This document shows positions 37,043 through 48,728 of a DNA stretch of 64,000 nucleotides, in pieces. The notes under the pieces are model-generated. The model saw only the letters and a list, made by a program, of their open reading frames with translations, was not told where the DNA came from and searched no databases. The DNA is from Malania oleifera (lineage: Eukaryota > Streptophyta > Magnoliopsida > Santalales > Ximeniaceae). The position numbers and the translations under genes were made by a program. The first letter of the stretch is position 1, and each line of letters starts with the position of its first letter. Location: the NCBI RefSeq assembly GCF_029873635.1, contig NC_080422.1, forward strand, positions 1,654,001 to 1,718,000, read 5' to 3'.

Positions 37043-37402
37043 GAGGAGACCGAAACTTCCGACCATACAATGCTTCGAACGGTGCCATCGTGATATTAGC
37101 TTGGAAGCTATTTTTATAGGCGAATTCCACTAACGGTACAAACTGAATCCAACTACCGCCAATGTCTAATACACACACTCGTAACATATCCTCCAAGGTC
37201 TGTATTGTCCTCTCTAACTATCCGTCAGTCTGGGGGTGGTACGTCGTATTGAAATTAAGCTTCGTTCCCAGTGCTTCCTACAAGCTCTTTGAGAATTAAG
37301 AAATGAACCTCGGGTCTCGATCTGAAACAATGGATACCGGTACGCCGTGCATTCTGACTATCTCCTGCATGTATAGATCTACTAGCCTACTCAAGGAGTA
37401 GC
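37043..37402 (-). mobile_element. Element C: integrase fragment between G and J
   Basis: On the - strand this holds the central integrase region ([27 protein letters not shown]). It continues C's pol across the G and J insertions. A short frame at 37296-37487 runs across the J boundary and is a chimera. Confidence 0.8.
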
Positions 37403-39050
37403 TGATTACGTGCCGAAACTGCGTAATTGGACGTTTAACCCGAGCTTTACGGTTTATATTTTTAATTAAATATCTAAAATTGTCCAATATTTTAATAAAA
37501 TGCCAAAATCATCATTCTTGAACTTTATTGCACTATTTATGAAGTTTTGGTAATTTTTTGTCGCAGGAAAATTCCCGGGAATCAAAACCAACACCTGTTC
37601 GTATTTTGTACATAACTTTTCCATCTAAGCTCTGATTGAGACCATTCAAATTTCTAGAGAAAGCGGAAAGGATTATCTACAACTTTTGTGTTTTGAGTTT
37701 TGTGAGATACGGGCTCCAGAAGAGCATAATTTGCAATGAATAGAGAATGAAAAAAATATATATATAGCAATTCGGGTTTCCTATTCGGGTCTAGGGCTTT
37801 CCCCCTCTATCCTATTTAACCCTTCTCTTTCTCTTCCTGCGTAGGCAGCCCCCATGGCTCCCCATTCTCCTCTTTTCCTTCTTCTTCTTCTTCTTCTTGT
37901 TCTTCTTCTTCTTCTTCTTTAGTTTGTTTTTTTTTTTGTTCTTTTCAATTCTGCTTCTCTCCCCTTGTCTCTCTTCCTTCCCTTTGTCTTTCCTCCCTCA
38001 CTCTCCCCCTTTCCTCTATTTCTCTTGGCCTCCTCTGCCCTCTTGCAGTACGACCAGCCTCCTCCACCATCTTCAGCAGTCCCCAAGAACAGCAGAACAC
38101 TAGCCGACTCCATAGCAGGACCACCAAAGCGCAGCAGCAATTTCTCCAGCACAGCAGCAACTTCATGGCTCCGTGGATTTGTTTCTCTCTCTCTCTCTTT
38201 TCCTTTCTTTCTTTCTTTTATTTACTTTTCTTTGAATCTTGGAATATTGAAGAAAGTTTAGTTTTTTTTTTAATGTTATTGGAGTTTTCTTTCTTTTTGT
38301 TTAAGTTGAGTAATGTTGAGTATTTCATTATTGTTAAATTAATCTCTTTGTTTATCTAATTGATAGTTATTTTAATTTAGCATTCTTAATTAAATTCAGA
38401 TATTTTTTTGTTGAAATTCGATTTAGTTAGGGTCTATGATTAGTAAAGGTTGTGTTTTTATTGTGGTCCGTTATTGTTTATGTCTTTTAAATTTCCGTTG
38501 AGTTCATGTTTACATTTAAATTGTGAGTCTTGATTTGATCTCTTAATTGTGCTAAAGGTTCGATTTTTAGTAGGTTTGGTTTTTTTTTAGTGTGTGTCTA
38601 ATTTAGTTTCCATTGTGTGTTTTTAATTCCATGTTCTAGGTTACCATCTTTAATTAGTGCGTGTGTCGATGTTTCCTTAGGTAGATTAGAGTTTCCATTC
38701 TAGCGTGTTTTAATTCCTTATTTGTAGTTTCCATTTTTAATTAGTGTGTGTCCCAATGTTTCTTTAAGTAAATTAGGATTTCTATTCTTGTTTCTTTTAT
38801 TTAGTACATGTTAGTTTTAGGATTTTTTAAATTACGTGCCATCTAATTTGTCAAAAGTAAAATTGAACAACTCTGAAAAACTTCGAATCTGAACTGAGTT
38901 CAGTACCTTTTTAATTTCGATTGGAAGAACGTAAAATTTGAGATTAAACGCATTCCCTGAGGAGACGATCTAGCCCTTGGGCTTTATATTACACGACAGA
39001 ACTCCTATACTTGGGATAGCTTCCGAGCTGCTCATTTTTCGAGTGAGTCA
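37403..39050 (+). mobile_element. Solo LTR J, a different lineage, inserted in the integrase region of C
   Basis: Runs TGATTACGTG to GAGTGAGTCA, 1648 bases, with a perfect GTAGC duplication (37398-37402 and 39051-39055). Near its end it has CCCTGAGGAGACGATCTAGC and CTTGGGATAGC, a phrase I associate with LTR ends of Tat/Athila-type gypsy elements, but the lineage is inference. A T/C-rich region at 37.86-38.25 kb gives Leu/Ser/Phe-rich frames that are not genes. It lacks the GTCGAC cassette and CGGC arrays. Confidence 0.8.
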
Positions 39051-39055
39051 GTAGC

Positions 39056-40223
39056 TAACCTTCATTAGTACAAAGTGAGTAGATTTAGTCAACCTGTCTA
39101 CGATCACCTAGATTGCATTCTGTCCGTGAAGTGCTAGTGGCAACCTGGTGACAAAGTCCATGGTAATATGCTCCCATTTCCATTCCGAAATACTCAATGG
39201 CTGCAACAGCTCTGCCAGCCTCTGATGTTCAGCCTTTACCTGCTAACATGTCAGACATTGCTCCATAAATCAAGCAATCCCCCTTTTCATGCCATTCCAC
39301 CAGAAAGATTCGTGTAAATCCCAATACATTTTCGTACTACCCAAATGTACCGTATACAAAGAACGATGCGCCTCTTCCAGGATCGTCCTTTTAATACCCT
39401 CGTCGTTTGGAACGCACAACATGGTCCTAAACCTTAGCACACCTCCCTCGGAGATGTTAAAATCTCCAGGCAACCCTTGCCGCACTTTCCCCATGGTCTC
39501 AACTAACTCCACATCACTAGCCTGCGTGGATTTAATCCTCTCAAATAAGGTTGGCTGGATCACCAAGCTAGCAATGAAAGTCTGGTGATTACCATCCACC
39601 AACTCTACACCAAGACTTTCCAGACTCTGTCTGAGATGATGCTGACATACTACTGTAGATACTAATGTGTGCCTTGACTTCCGACTCAACGCATCAGCTA
39701 CCACATTAGCTTTTCCCGGGTGATAGCTAATGGTGCAATCGTAGTCCTTGATTAGTTCAAGTCACCTTCTCTGCCTCATGTTTAACTCTTTCTATCTGAA
39801 AAAGTATTCGAGACTCTTGTGGTCCATGAAGATCTCACACTGTTCACCGTACAAGTAGTGTCTCCAGATCTTCAACGCATATACTACTTCTACCAACTCC
39901 AGAACATGCGTAGGGTAATTCTTCTCGTACTCCTTGAGTTGCCAAGAAGCATAAGCAATTACTTTCCCCTATTGTATCAGCACACACCCCAACCCCTTCA
40001 ACGATGCGTCGCTGTAAATCACAAAACCACCGTCCTCGGATGGGATGGTTAAAATCGCAGCAGTGACCAGTCGGTGTTTCAACTCCCGGAAACTCTACTC
40101 ACACTCATCAGTCCAATCAAATCTCACACCCTTCCTCATCAACCGTGTCAGAGGGCCAGATAACTTAGAGAATCCCTCCACGAATCGCTGGTAATACCCA
40201 GCCAGTCCTAGGAAACTCCGAAT
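39056..40223 (-). mobile_element. Element C: integrase N-terminal region and RNase H
   Basis: On the - strand: a zinc-finger and integrase start (LEEAHRSLYTVHLGSTKMYW), the linker MVADALSRKSR, and an RNase H stretch at about 39.8-40.2 kb. Matches the same region of element G. Fossil. Confidence 0.82.
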
Positions 40224-41516
40224 GTAACGACCTGCTTATATAAACCATTTTTTAAAAATATATATATAAACATATAGCAAACTTGTTTGTAATACTACTG
40301 AAAACATCTCAGACCCAAATGAGCACTGAGGAAAACTTTGTACACAATCCATTCCTAAGCAGCGGTAAACCTAGAACTGTAAACAATATATACAATACCA
40401 GAAAACTAAAAAAAGTCACAAAATATACATCACAAAATATCTAGCGACATCCATCAAAATCCTGGGATCTACCCCCACACCACTAACACCACAAAAACGC
40501 ATGCCCTTCTAGAAAGGGCAGCGCAAGAACTCCTCTACCCGCGAGCCTAATCTGTTCGCCCAACTAGATCACTTGAAAAAAATGGTAAGTCACTGGGATG
40601 AGACAACACTCAATAAGAGTAAATATGCTATTACTAGTGTGTGACTACTGAGTTACACATTTAAATCTACTAAAATAGTACTTGAATTTGTAAAACTACT
40701 AGTCTAGTATATTGTACAAGTCACATTTAGTGTAGCTTAAAATACAACTGGATATCTGAGTTTTCTAATCACACATAATTCTAATATTATAATAAAACTG
40801 CTGCTGTATTGTATATCTGTATGTATACATATTTATATGGAAACATCTGTGATAATATCCTGAGAAATGAATGTCATGATTTAACCCTTCATGACAGGGT
40901 TGTGCGGCCTGTAGGCGGGACTTACTCTAGTTGGCCTACTAGGCAAGTCAATCCATATCTCTATCAACCATCTGGCTCATCGCAGTCTCTCCGGGCATAC
41001 CATTACTCTATCTCGTCTAACCGGTCACCTCAACCCAGCTTTCTAGGGAGACTGCAATCTCTCCTATTACGGTTAGACAGAATCCACACACTATCTGAGA
41101 TATGTGGTTGCACTCTAATCTGATATAGCAATGGTACCGTGCTCTGCTATCTGAATCTGACTGAATATTTTCACAAGGTGTGATACTATTTAGTATTGAT
41201 ATATATAACTATCTTACTGTTTTTACCATGATATTGAAATAATCATAACATCTTTAAACTTATCTGCATAATCTGAATTTGTGATTGAATAACTGAATGA
41301 ACTAAATAACCGAGTGTTTATGGATTTGAAGTCATAGCATTCTGAATAATACTTTAAATCATATTTTTTCTAGAAAACTAATATCAATATCTTCCTACTA
41401 ATAAACTATAAAACATGATATTTGTAAAACTGTATAAATACTATACTAAACTGTAATATAATCATGCCATACAATACAGTAATTAAATCCCATGCTTTAA
41501 AATTTACATTGCCTAC

Positions 41517-41518
<2 letters not shown>

Positions 41519-41563
<45 letters not shown>
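41519..41563. repeat. (AAT)n microsatellite in LTR K
   Basis: About 15 AAT units. Confidence 0.93.
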
Positions 41564-41564
<1 letters not shown>

Positions 41565-42035
41565 TAGAAAATTGAATAATAATACCGATACCTATATAAT
41601 TTTTCGGCAAACTCTTTAAATTCCTAGTATAGCATATTTCCCTTACCTAACTACTGAAAAGCCCCTACAGTGTCTAGTCCTACACCCACAGGGTTCCCCA
41701 TTCAACACCCTGAAAGCAATATCTCCCTGAACAAAATTTCAGTACTACATTTCCTACAACTCTGAAAAAAATCAAATACTAATTAAAAATTCTTACCTTG
41801 AATTTGGGATGGAGTTCAAGTTAGCCTCACCAACAATCCATTCCAATAGACTTGAAGAGAACTTTCCCAGGAGTGTCGTGGTGGCCTCGGATCGTCGAAC
41901 GGGCAAGAATCGGGCCCAGAATCTTAGAGAGAAGGGAGAGAGTGCGTTTTAGAGAGAGAAAGAACTAGGAAGAAATGAATTTTGCAACAAAAATCTGATT
42001 TAGGCTATATATATAAAAATGTTGTCCATGTGGCC

Positions 42036-42226
42036 TCATCGACGAGCCACGTCACCTCGTCGACGAGTCAATAAAGACAGTTCGTCAACGAAGACGGTGC
42101 CCTCGTCGACGAATTTCAAGCCCTGAAAAACAGCCTCTCGGTAAATTCTCGTCGACGTGACTCGTGTTCCCATCAACGATCCTAATAGGCCACTTCATCG
42201 ACGAACGTACTGTACTCGTCAACGAG
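42036..42226 (-). repeat. GTCGAC palindrome cassette, LTR K
   Basis: About seven full or decayed copies. GCCACGTCACC sits between the two copies next to the TATA-like TATATATA (about 42007-42014). Confidence 0.87.
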
Positions 42227-42308
42227 ACCCTGTTTAAATCCCTTTTTAAAATCATTTTCCCTTTTTTTTCTTTATTATTTAATTCCAATAATCATCTGGG
42301 TTATTACA

Positions 42309-44964
42309 CCGAACATCCTACACACTCTTCGGTTTTACCAAGTCAACCACTACTTCTATCTTACTAGGATCAATTGAAATACCACCCTTCGACCAGAACT
42401 CGCATTTCTTTAACTTAGCATACGACTTCTTTTCATGTAGTACCTGAAGTACCAACCTCAGATGGTTTTCGTGCTCTTCCGAACTCTTAGAATAGACTAG
42501 AATATCGTCGATGAATACCACAACAAACTGATCCAGGTATTCATGAAAACCCTATTCATTAGGTCCATAAATACTGCAGGGGCGTTAGTCAACCCAAAAG
42601 GCATGACCAGAAACTTGTAGTGACCGTATCTTGTTTGGAAAGTAGTTTTCGCAACATCCTCAGTCCTAACTTTCACCTGATGATACCCTGACTATAAATC
42701 AATCTTTGAAAAGATTTGTGTTCCCTGCAACTAGTCAAATAGATCATCTATACGAGGCAACAGGTATCGATTCTTCATTGGTACCTTGTTAATCTCACGG
42801 TAATCAATGCACATCCTCATTGACCCGTCTTTCTTCTTTACGAACAACACTGGAGCTCCCCAGGGTGAAACACTAGGTTTAATAAAGCCCTTGTCTAGTA
42901 ATTCCTGCAACTGCTCCTTCAACTCCTTAAGTTCCGCTGGTGCCATTCGGTATGGAGCTTTAGAAATTGGTGCCTTGCTTGGAAGCAATTCAATAGCAAA
43001 CTCCACCTCACAATCAGGAGGCAAACTAGGTAAGTCTTCCGGGAATACATCCGGAAATTCGTTAACCACTCGGATATGTTCAAGTTTCAAATCATCCTAC
43101 AGTGGTTCCTTCACACAAGCTAGGTACCCCTGACAACCGTCCAAGAGTAACCTTCTCGCCTGCATAGCCAACAGAATATGTGGCGTCGAACGTACACACG
43201 ATCCCACGAACTTGTATTCCTGCTCCCCAGGAGGTCTGAACACTACTACCTTCCTATGACAATCAATCACCGCATAACTAGAGAATAACCAATCCATCCC
43301 CAGTATGACGTCAAATCCACACATGTCGTACACTACTAGGTTCCCCGGTAGCAGCTTTCCTTGAATAACCACTGGGCAGTTTCCTAATATCTTACTACAG
43401 ATCGTTACACTCCAAGTCGGTGTAGCCACAGATAACCACTCATCCATCACTTGGGTTTCAACCCCACACAGTTTCAAAAAACTTGCAGATATAAAAGAAT
43501 GGGTCGCTCTCGAATCAAACAAAACAACAACTCTATTTGAAAGCAACAACACGGTACATGTCACCACGTTTCTAGCATGTTTCGCCTCTACTGGAGTAAG
43601 AGAGTACACTCTCGCCGGAGCTATATTTGTCTGATAGTTTCCCCGAGGTATATAATTACTTCCACGGTTTTGGCTCGGTGCAGGCATATCGCTCCTCTGT
43701 GCTTGACAGTTTCGGGATATGTGCTCTAGTTTGCCACAGTTGTAGCAGTTATCCCAGAACGGCTGACATTCACCATCATGCCATTTACGGTACCTGGTGC
43801 ATCGCGCGGAAGATGGGTCCCCCTAAGGACCCTGCCGTTCGGTATTCTGGAAATAACTTGAACCATAATTCTTTTTCTTCTTCCAGTGTCCCTATCGAGG
43901 ACCAGTCTGAGAACCAGAAGATACTGACCTCTTCCTCTGTTCCTCTACCACCTCATCCCTCTAGAGGTCAGCCTCAACTATGATGGCTTTATCCACCAGG
44001 ATAGAAAACTCTCAAATCTGCAGCATACCCACAAGTCTGCGGATGTCCTTCCTTAGACCCTTCTCGAACCTCCGAGTCTTCTTATACTCGTTCGAGACCA
44101 AATACGGCATGAAACAAGATAGCTCAATATATCTGGCAGCATATCTCTGCACCGTCAGGGTTCCCTGAGTCAAGCTCGATAAATCATCAACCTTCACATC
44201 ATGAGTGGAAGTCGGGAAGTATCTTTCAAAAAATACGTCCTTGAAGCGGCCCCAAGTCATACCAGATGGACCAACTCTCTGCTTCTCAAGCAGACTCATA
44301 GTCGTCCATCATCTTTCAGCTTTTCCTGCCAGCTGAAAAGTAGAATAGAGAACCTTCTACTGGTTAGTGCAGTGCAGAACTTCCAATATCTTCTCTGTTT
44401 TCTGCACCTAGTTCTCTCCTACTATCAGATCGGGTTCTCTCGTAAACGTCGGAGGGTGCATGCGGGTGAACCTCTCTATGGTACAACCCGTTGAAGTAAA
44501 AGAGTGCTCACGTCTCCTAAAAATTCACCTGATCTTTCGCATGATCTGCCTCGTCAAACCCTGAGGCACAGAAGGAGACCCATCACTCGCAGTTCCTTCG
44601 GAACCACTTTCCAAGTTGTTATCCTTGGGCTATATTCTGAAAATAGGATAGGAATCAGTTAGAATTCCTATATCATACACAATTAACACAATCATTGAAA
44701 GCTAATCATGTAAACGACAACCCTCACGGGTCCACGTCTGTCCTACCACACCAACACAAAACCATCAATGGTTTGCCGTGGTTTTACTGAAATCGTCATT
44801 CTAGGAAAAACACAGTATGCTGTCAATGAATCCTTGCCTAGCTACCAGACAACCCTCAACCTACTCTACCCATTCACTATATTCCTATACTCTAGTATGT
44901 ACACCTATTCACGCCTAAACAAGTCTATAAGACTTAACAACCTGGTTTTACTCTAATACCAAGC
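42309..44964 (-). mobile_element. Element C: reverse transcriptase, protease and gag
   Basis: On the - strand: reverse transcriptase entry ([34 protein letters not shown], 42.73-43.09 kb) and a downstream piece ([20 protein letters not shown], 42.3-42.5), protease (VVLFDSRATHSFI, about 43.5), a gag knuckle region (about 43.7-43.8) and gag (44.0-44.6). A Met-tRNA primer site lies at about 44950-44964, directly against the right LTR. Broken fossil. Confidence 0.85.
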
Positions 44965-46185
44965 TGTCACGCCCTGAACCCGCATATGTGGGCCCCAGGT
45001 ATGAATTTGGTAACCTAACTTGCCTCTGTATCAATTAAAACATACATGATACTACACCGAATGAGGGACCGTCCCCGTGGGGTACACATACCCTATACAC
45101 AATCACATACACATCAAGTACGTAGCGAAAATGTTTTTTCTAATACATACAACGTACCATACCAAAGTCTATACATGACTAGAGTCTACGCTCCAAAATA
45201 CAGTACATATCCCCGGGTGTCTACAAAACCCAACAATGACCAGCCGGTTACAAAATCAGTACTTACTCAAGTACTATATGTAGCTAACCAACAACCACGC
45301 TCCCGAACACTAGGATGCTAGTTTCGGTTACTCGAAGTTCCTAAAAAACATTTGTATAATAGAGGTGAGACACCTCTCAGTAAGGAAGAAAATAGGTTAT
45401 ATCAGTGTCTGACATAAAAGTGTTATTTCAACATAAGACATAACACAATACAGTTCCAGTATTTTCACAATTCAGTTCCAGTACATACGTTACCAAACAT
45501 ACGGTCAGTATCGTCACACTCGAGCACCCGATACCCTACAATAACTGAAACCCCACAGTGATATCGTTGCTAATACGGTGTCCACTCACACCCATCGATG
45601 ACTGGTTGGAACAAACAGACGATATTTCACACCCTCGGATATAGAGCCGGACACTCTCGCCCATGGTATTTAGCTGAGACATGGCACTTGCCCACGGTAA
45701 TTAGGCGAGACGTGGCAAATTTCACAAAACCTGGAACAATTTTGGAACTCATGTTCCAATACTCCATAGCTTACGATAGATAGCTGTCATAGCTATTTTA
45801 CAAAACTTTAACCTAAAAATAAAAACACGAGTTCAACAGCTCCAAAACTACGAACCAAGTTCCCAAAACCTAAACATCAAAGAACTATACTTCACTATAA
45901 TTCTTGCTACTACACATATACCGAAATGAAAATGAAATCAGACCCTTACCTTGGTTTTGGGTCAAAACCTGAAAATCCTCGAAACGAATTTCTGATCCGC
46001 TATCCTTGAAGAGATTCTCCTCCTAATCCATGTAGTAACGTCGGATCATTGATTTCAAAAACCGACAGCCCGAAATCCTAGAGAGAGAGAGAGTATTCGA
46101 GTTCTAAAGAGAGAGAGAGAGGTTTTAGACTTCTTAACCATGAATCAATGGAAAATTCAACTTATAGACTTTTGACCCAGCTAGA

Positions 46186-46380
46186 CTCGTCGATGAGACG
46201 GCGTCCTCATCTACAAGCCGCATAAGGAAGTTCGTTGACGTCAAGGTGAACTCGTCAATAAGCCTGAGATTTTAGGATTTCCCAAAATCTTTTGGTATTA
46301 CCTCATCGACGAGCTACTAAATCTCGTCATCGAGCTGCACAAGGGACTTCGTCGACGAGAAGAGAAGCCCAGTCGACGAG
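46186..46380 (-). repeat. GTCGAC palindrome cassette, right LTR of C
   Basis: Same arrangement as in the left LTR, uninterrupted here. GTCTATAAGTT (- strand, about 46160-46170) is the likely TATA region. Confidence 0.85.
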
Positions 46381-46462
46381 CCCTGCTAATTTTTTTACCC
46401 TTTTAATTTTCCTTCTCTTCTCTTATTTATTTAATACACCTACCTCGGGTCGGGTTCTTACA

Positions 46463-47607
46463 ATAAACCAGTTCAATAAATACATACCATTTACATAAAT
46501 TAACATATATGCGTAAAGACACTCCCTGGGACTAAAGAACATGCTTAACCTCCATGATGGGTTATGCGGCCGGAACGCTAGGCTTAGCCCTAGTGGATCA
46601 ACCCAGACAAAGTCAAAGTAACCATCTGCAAGTATGTCTGCAAGCGTCCACAACCCAGTTGCAGGTCCAATTGCCTTACCACTTTTTGGTCCGGACCCTA
46701 GGGAAGATACAATATTTCTACGCAGGCCAATCGGCTAAAACCACCCTACACTTCGACTATAGTGTGGGCGCACATGGCCAAATAATTCTCTAACAACGGT
46801 ACCATGCTCACAATACAACTAGTCCTCAGAGTTCTTAAATCATATCATGCAATTTAAGTAATGAAAATTGTAGTATAAATCTCATTTCGTACAAAATCTG
46901 TCATTTCACAATAAAACCCGACTCTCAGCTGTTAAATACAACTCGGCTCTTAACCATAAAATACAACTTGGCTCTCAGCGGTCAATAGAACTCGACTCTC
47001 AGCCATCAAATAAAACCCGGCCTGCAACCATCATATCAAAACCTAGTATTTTACACCAACAGTTCCATTATTTTTTACTAACAATTCAGTATTTTAACAA
47101 CCAGTGTAAGTCGCCATTTTACAACATATTTTCTCAACCAAACTCAAATTCGATTATACAGTAAACCATAAAGATTATTCATCTGCCACACGATTTCAGT
47201 ATTTGAATATAATACAATAAGCAACCAAGAAAATATAGTATATTTAGTTCACAAGGTAAAACCAAGATTTCCACCGTTCGTTTCATTCAAAATACCATAC
47301 GATATACCATAGTTTATAAAACCTCACTTTGAACAGTTAGTTTTCAAAAGAACCTCTAAAATTGTAAGTATACATACATATAATGCAATTTAATCGATTC
47401 AAACTCAATAAAAACCTGACTTAACTTTATCGCCTTACCTATTTCTGAAAAAGAAATTGATTTCGTTTAGAAAATGAAAAATCTTAGCTTTTCGAACCCA
47501 CCACCGAAAACAAACCGGCAAGCCGAGAGAGGTGGGAAAGATGATCAGAGAGTAAACACGGGCTCCGGGTGAGCCTACGAGAGAGAGAGAGACAGAGAGA
47601 GAGAGAG
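46463..47607 (-). mobile_element. LTR L, right part
   Basis: Continues LTR L after element C. It has the conserved TGATGGGTTATGCGGCC block (about 46553-46570), AACGGTACCATGCT (about 46794) and an array of CTCGGCTCTCAGC-type units. It ends in a GA-rich run where LTR M begins, so M apparently landed in or at the edge of L. No coding sequence. Confidence 0.55.
46917..47045 (-). repeat. Tandem array of CGGCTCTCAGC units, LTR L
   Basis: About six units of 25-28 bases (ACTCGGCTCTCAGC + ATAAAAC spacer), a variant of the CGGC...GCCG arrays of the other LTRs at the equivalent place. Confidence 0.7.
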
Positions 47608-47687
47608 TGCAAAGACTCGAAGAAATTATAATAATTAAATAATAGGAGGAGGAGAGAAAAGAAACTAAATTTGGACTTCAAACAGGG

Positions 47688-47879
47688 TCTCGTCGACGAA
47701 CACGGCACGTTCATAGACGAACACGCTTGAGGGGATCGTCGACGGGGGCATGTGTCTCGTTGACAAGAAGTTACCAAGAGACTATTTTCAACTCTGAATT
47801 TTGTCAATGAGGAATAAGCATTCGTCGACAAACTTTCTTCGTGGCCTCATCGATGAAGTGATGTGGCTCGACGATGAGT
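47688..47879 (+). repeat. GTCGAC palindrome cassette, LTR M
   Basis: About eight full or decayed TCGTCGACGA copies ending six bases before TATAAATAG (about 47886). Confidence 0.88.
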
Positions 47880-47935
47880 GCAGGTGTATAAATAGCCTAA
47901 ACTTGATTTTTCTCTTAGAAATCACACGAAAACCT

Positions 47936-47942
<7 letters not shown>

Positions 47943-47986
<44 letters not shown>
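47943..47986. repeat. (CT)n microsatellite in the leader of LTR M
   Basis: About 22 CT units just downstream of the LTR TATA box. Confidence 0.93.
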
Positions 47987-47988
<2 letters not shown>

Positions 47989-48604
47989 GTTCATCCCTTC
48001 TCCCTTCTCTCTAAGATTATGGATTCATTCTTTGCCGGATCGACGATCGGAGGCCGCCACAACACTCCTGAGAAGTTTCTCTCCAAGTCTGCTGGAGTGG
48101 ATCGTTGGTGGGGCTAACTTGAACTTCATCCCAAATTTAGGGTAAGACTTTTTATTTAGTTTTTGGTTTTCCTACAGTTGTAGAAAATATAGTACTCGAA
48201 GAAATACTGAAATTTTGTTCAGGGTAATGTTATTTTCAAGGTGTTGAACAAGGAACCCTATGGGTATAGGACTAGTCATTTTAGGAGCTTTCCAAAAATC
48301 AGGTAAAGGGATAAATTAAGCCAAAATTTCATAAAAATGTATTTATTATTTTACAGCATTTAATTTTAGATAAATATGTATATTGTAGAATTATGTTGGA
48401 AATAATGTTGTTGATCAGAAATACAAATTTCATGTATAATATCAGAATTAAGATTATTATCTCTTTAGTGTGACATGACTAATGTTTACCATGGAAATTA
48501 TGATAAGGAAATACTATGCTTGCAAAATAAGTATGTTATTACTGCTTTCAGGAAAATGATAAAATGATATAAGAATTTTTCAAACTAAAGAATCTATATG
48601 ATAT

Positions 48605-48728
48605 ATCGGCGTACAGGCCGAGGTTTAATATGAAATACCGGCGTAAGGGCCGAATGCTTTTATCATATGAAATACCGGCGTAAGGGCCGTGATTTACAAA
48701 ATACAAAATATCGGCGTAAGGGCCATAA
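48605..48728 (+). repeat. CGGC...GCCG tandem array, LTR M
   Basis: Four units of the ATACCGGCGTAAGGGCCG type with AT-rich spacers (TTTATATGAAAT). Confidence 0.85.

Larger units (their letters stand above)
40224..42308 (-). mobile_element. Solo LTR K (G family), inserted in the reverse transcriptase region of C
   Basis: Runs TGTAACGACC to TTATTACA, 2085 bases, with a perfect CCGAA duplication (40219-40223 and 42309-42313). Similar in layout to the LTRs of G. It includes a GTTGTGCGGCCTGTAGGCGGGAC block (about 40900), a palindrome cassette and, near its right end, a T-rich tract. Confidence 0.9.
10934..46462 (-). mobile_element. Element C: nested two-LTR Ty3/gypsy fossil
   Basis: Left LTR 10934-21200 (about 1.54 kb once inserts A, B and D are discounted) and right LTR 44965-46462 (1498 bases). 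Both run TGTCACGCCC...TTCTTACA on the + strand, so the element points to the - strand. Flanks ATGAA and ATAAA fit a 5-bp target duplication with one mismatch. A primer site (TTGGTATTAGAG on the - strand) abuts the right LTR, and a polypurine tract abuts the left one. Parts from right to left: gag (about 43.7-44.6 kb), protease (43.1-43.7), reverse transcriptase (42.3-43.1), RNase H (39.7-40.2), integrase (37.05-39.7, split) and the integrase tail (21.5-21.8). Its own length is about 8 kb; the rest is insertions F, G, J and K plus those in the LTR. Gag and pol resemble the Tekay/Del chromovirus lineage. Broken in many places. The LTRs differ at roughly one base in ten over the start, so it is an old insertion of a few million years. 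Confidence 0.88.

Noticed and set aside
37897-38261. Leu/Ser/Phe-rich frames that look like signal peptides or membrane proteins
   Set aside because: They are translations of a T/C-rich tract inside solo LTR J, in several frames at once.
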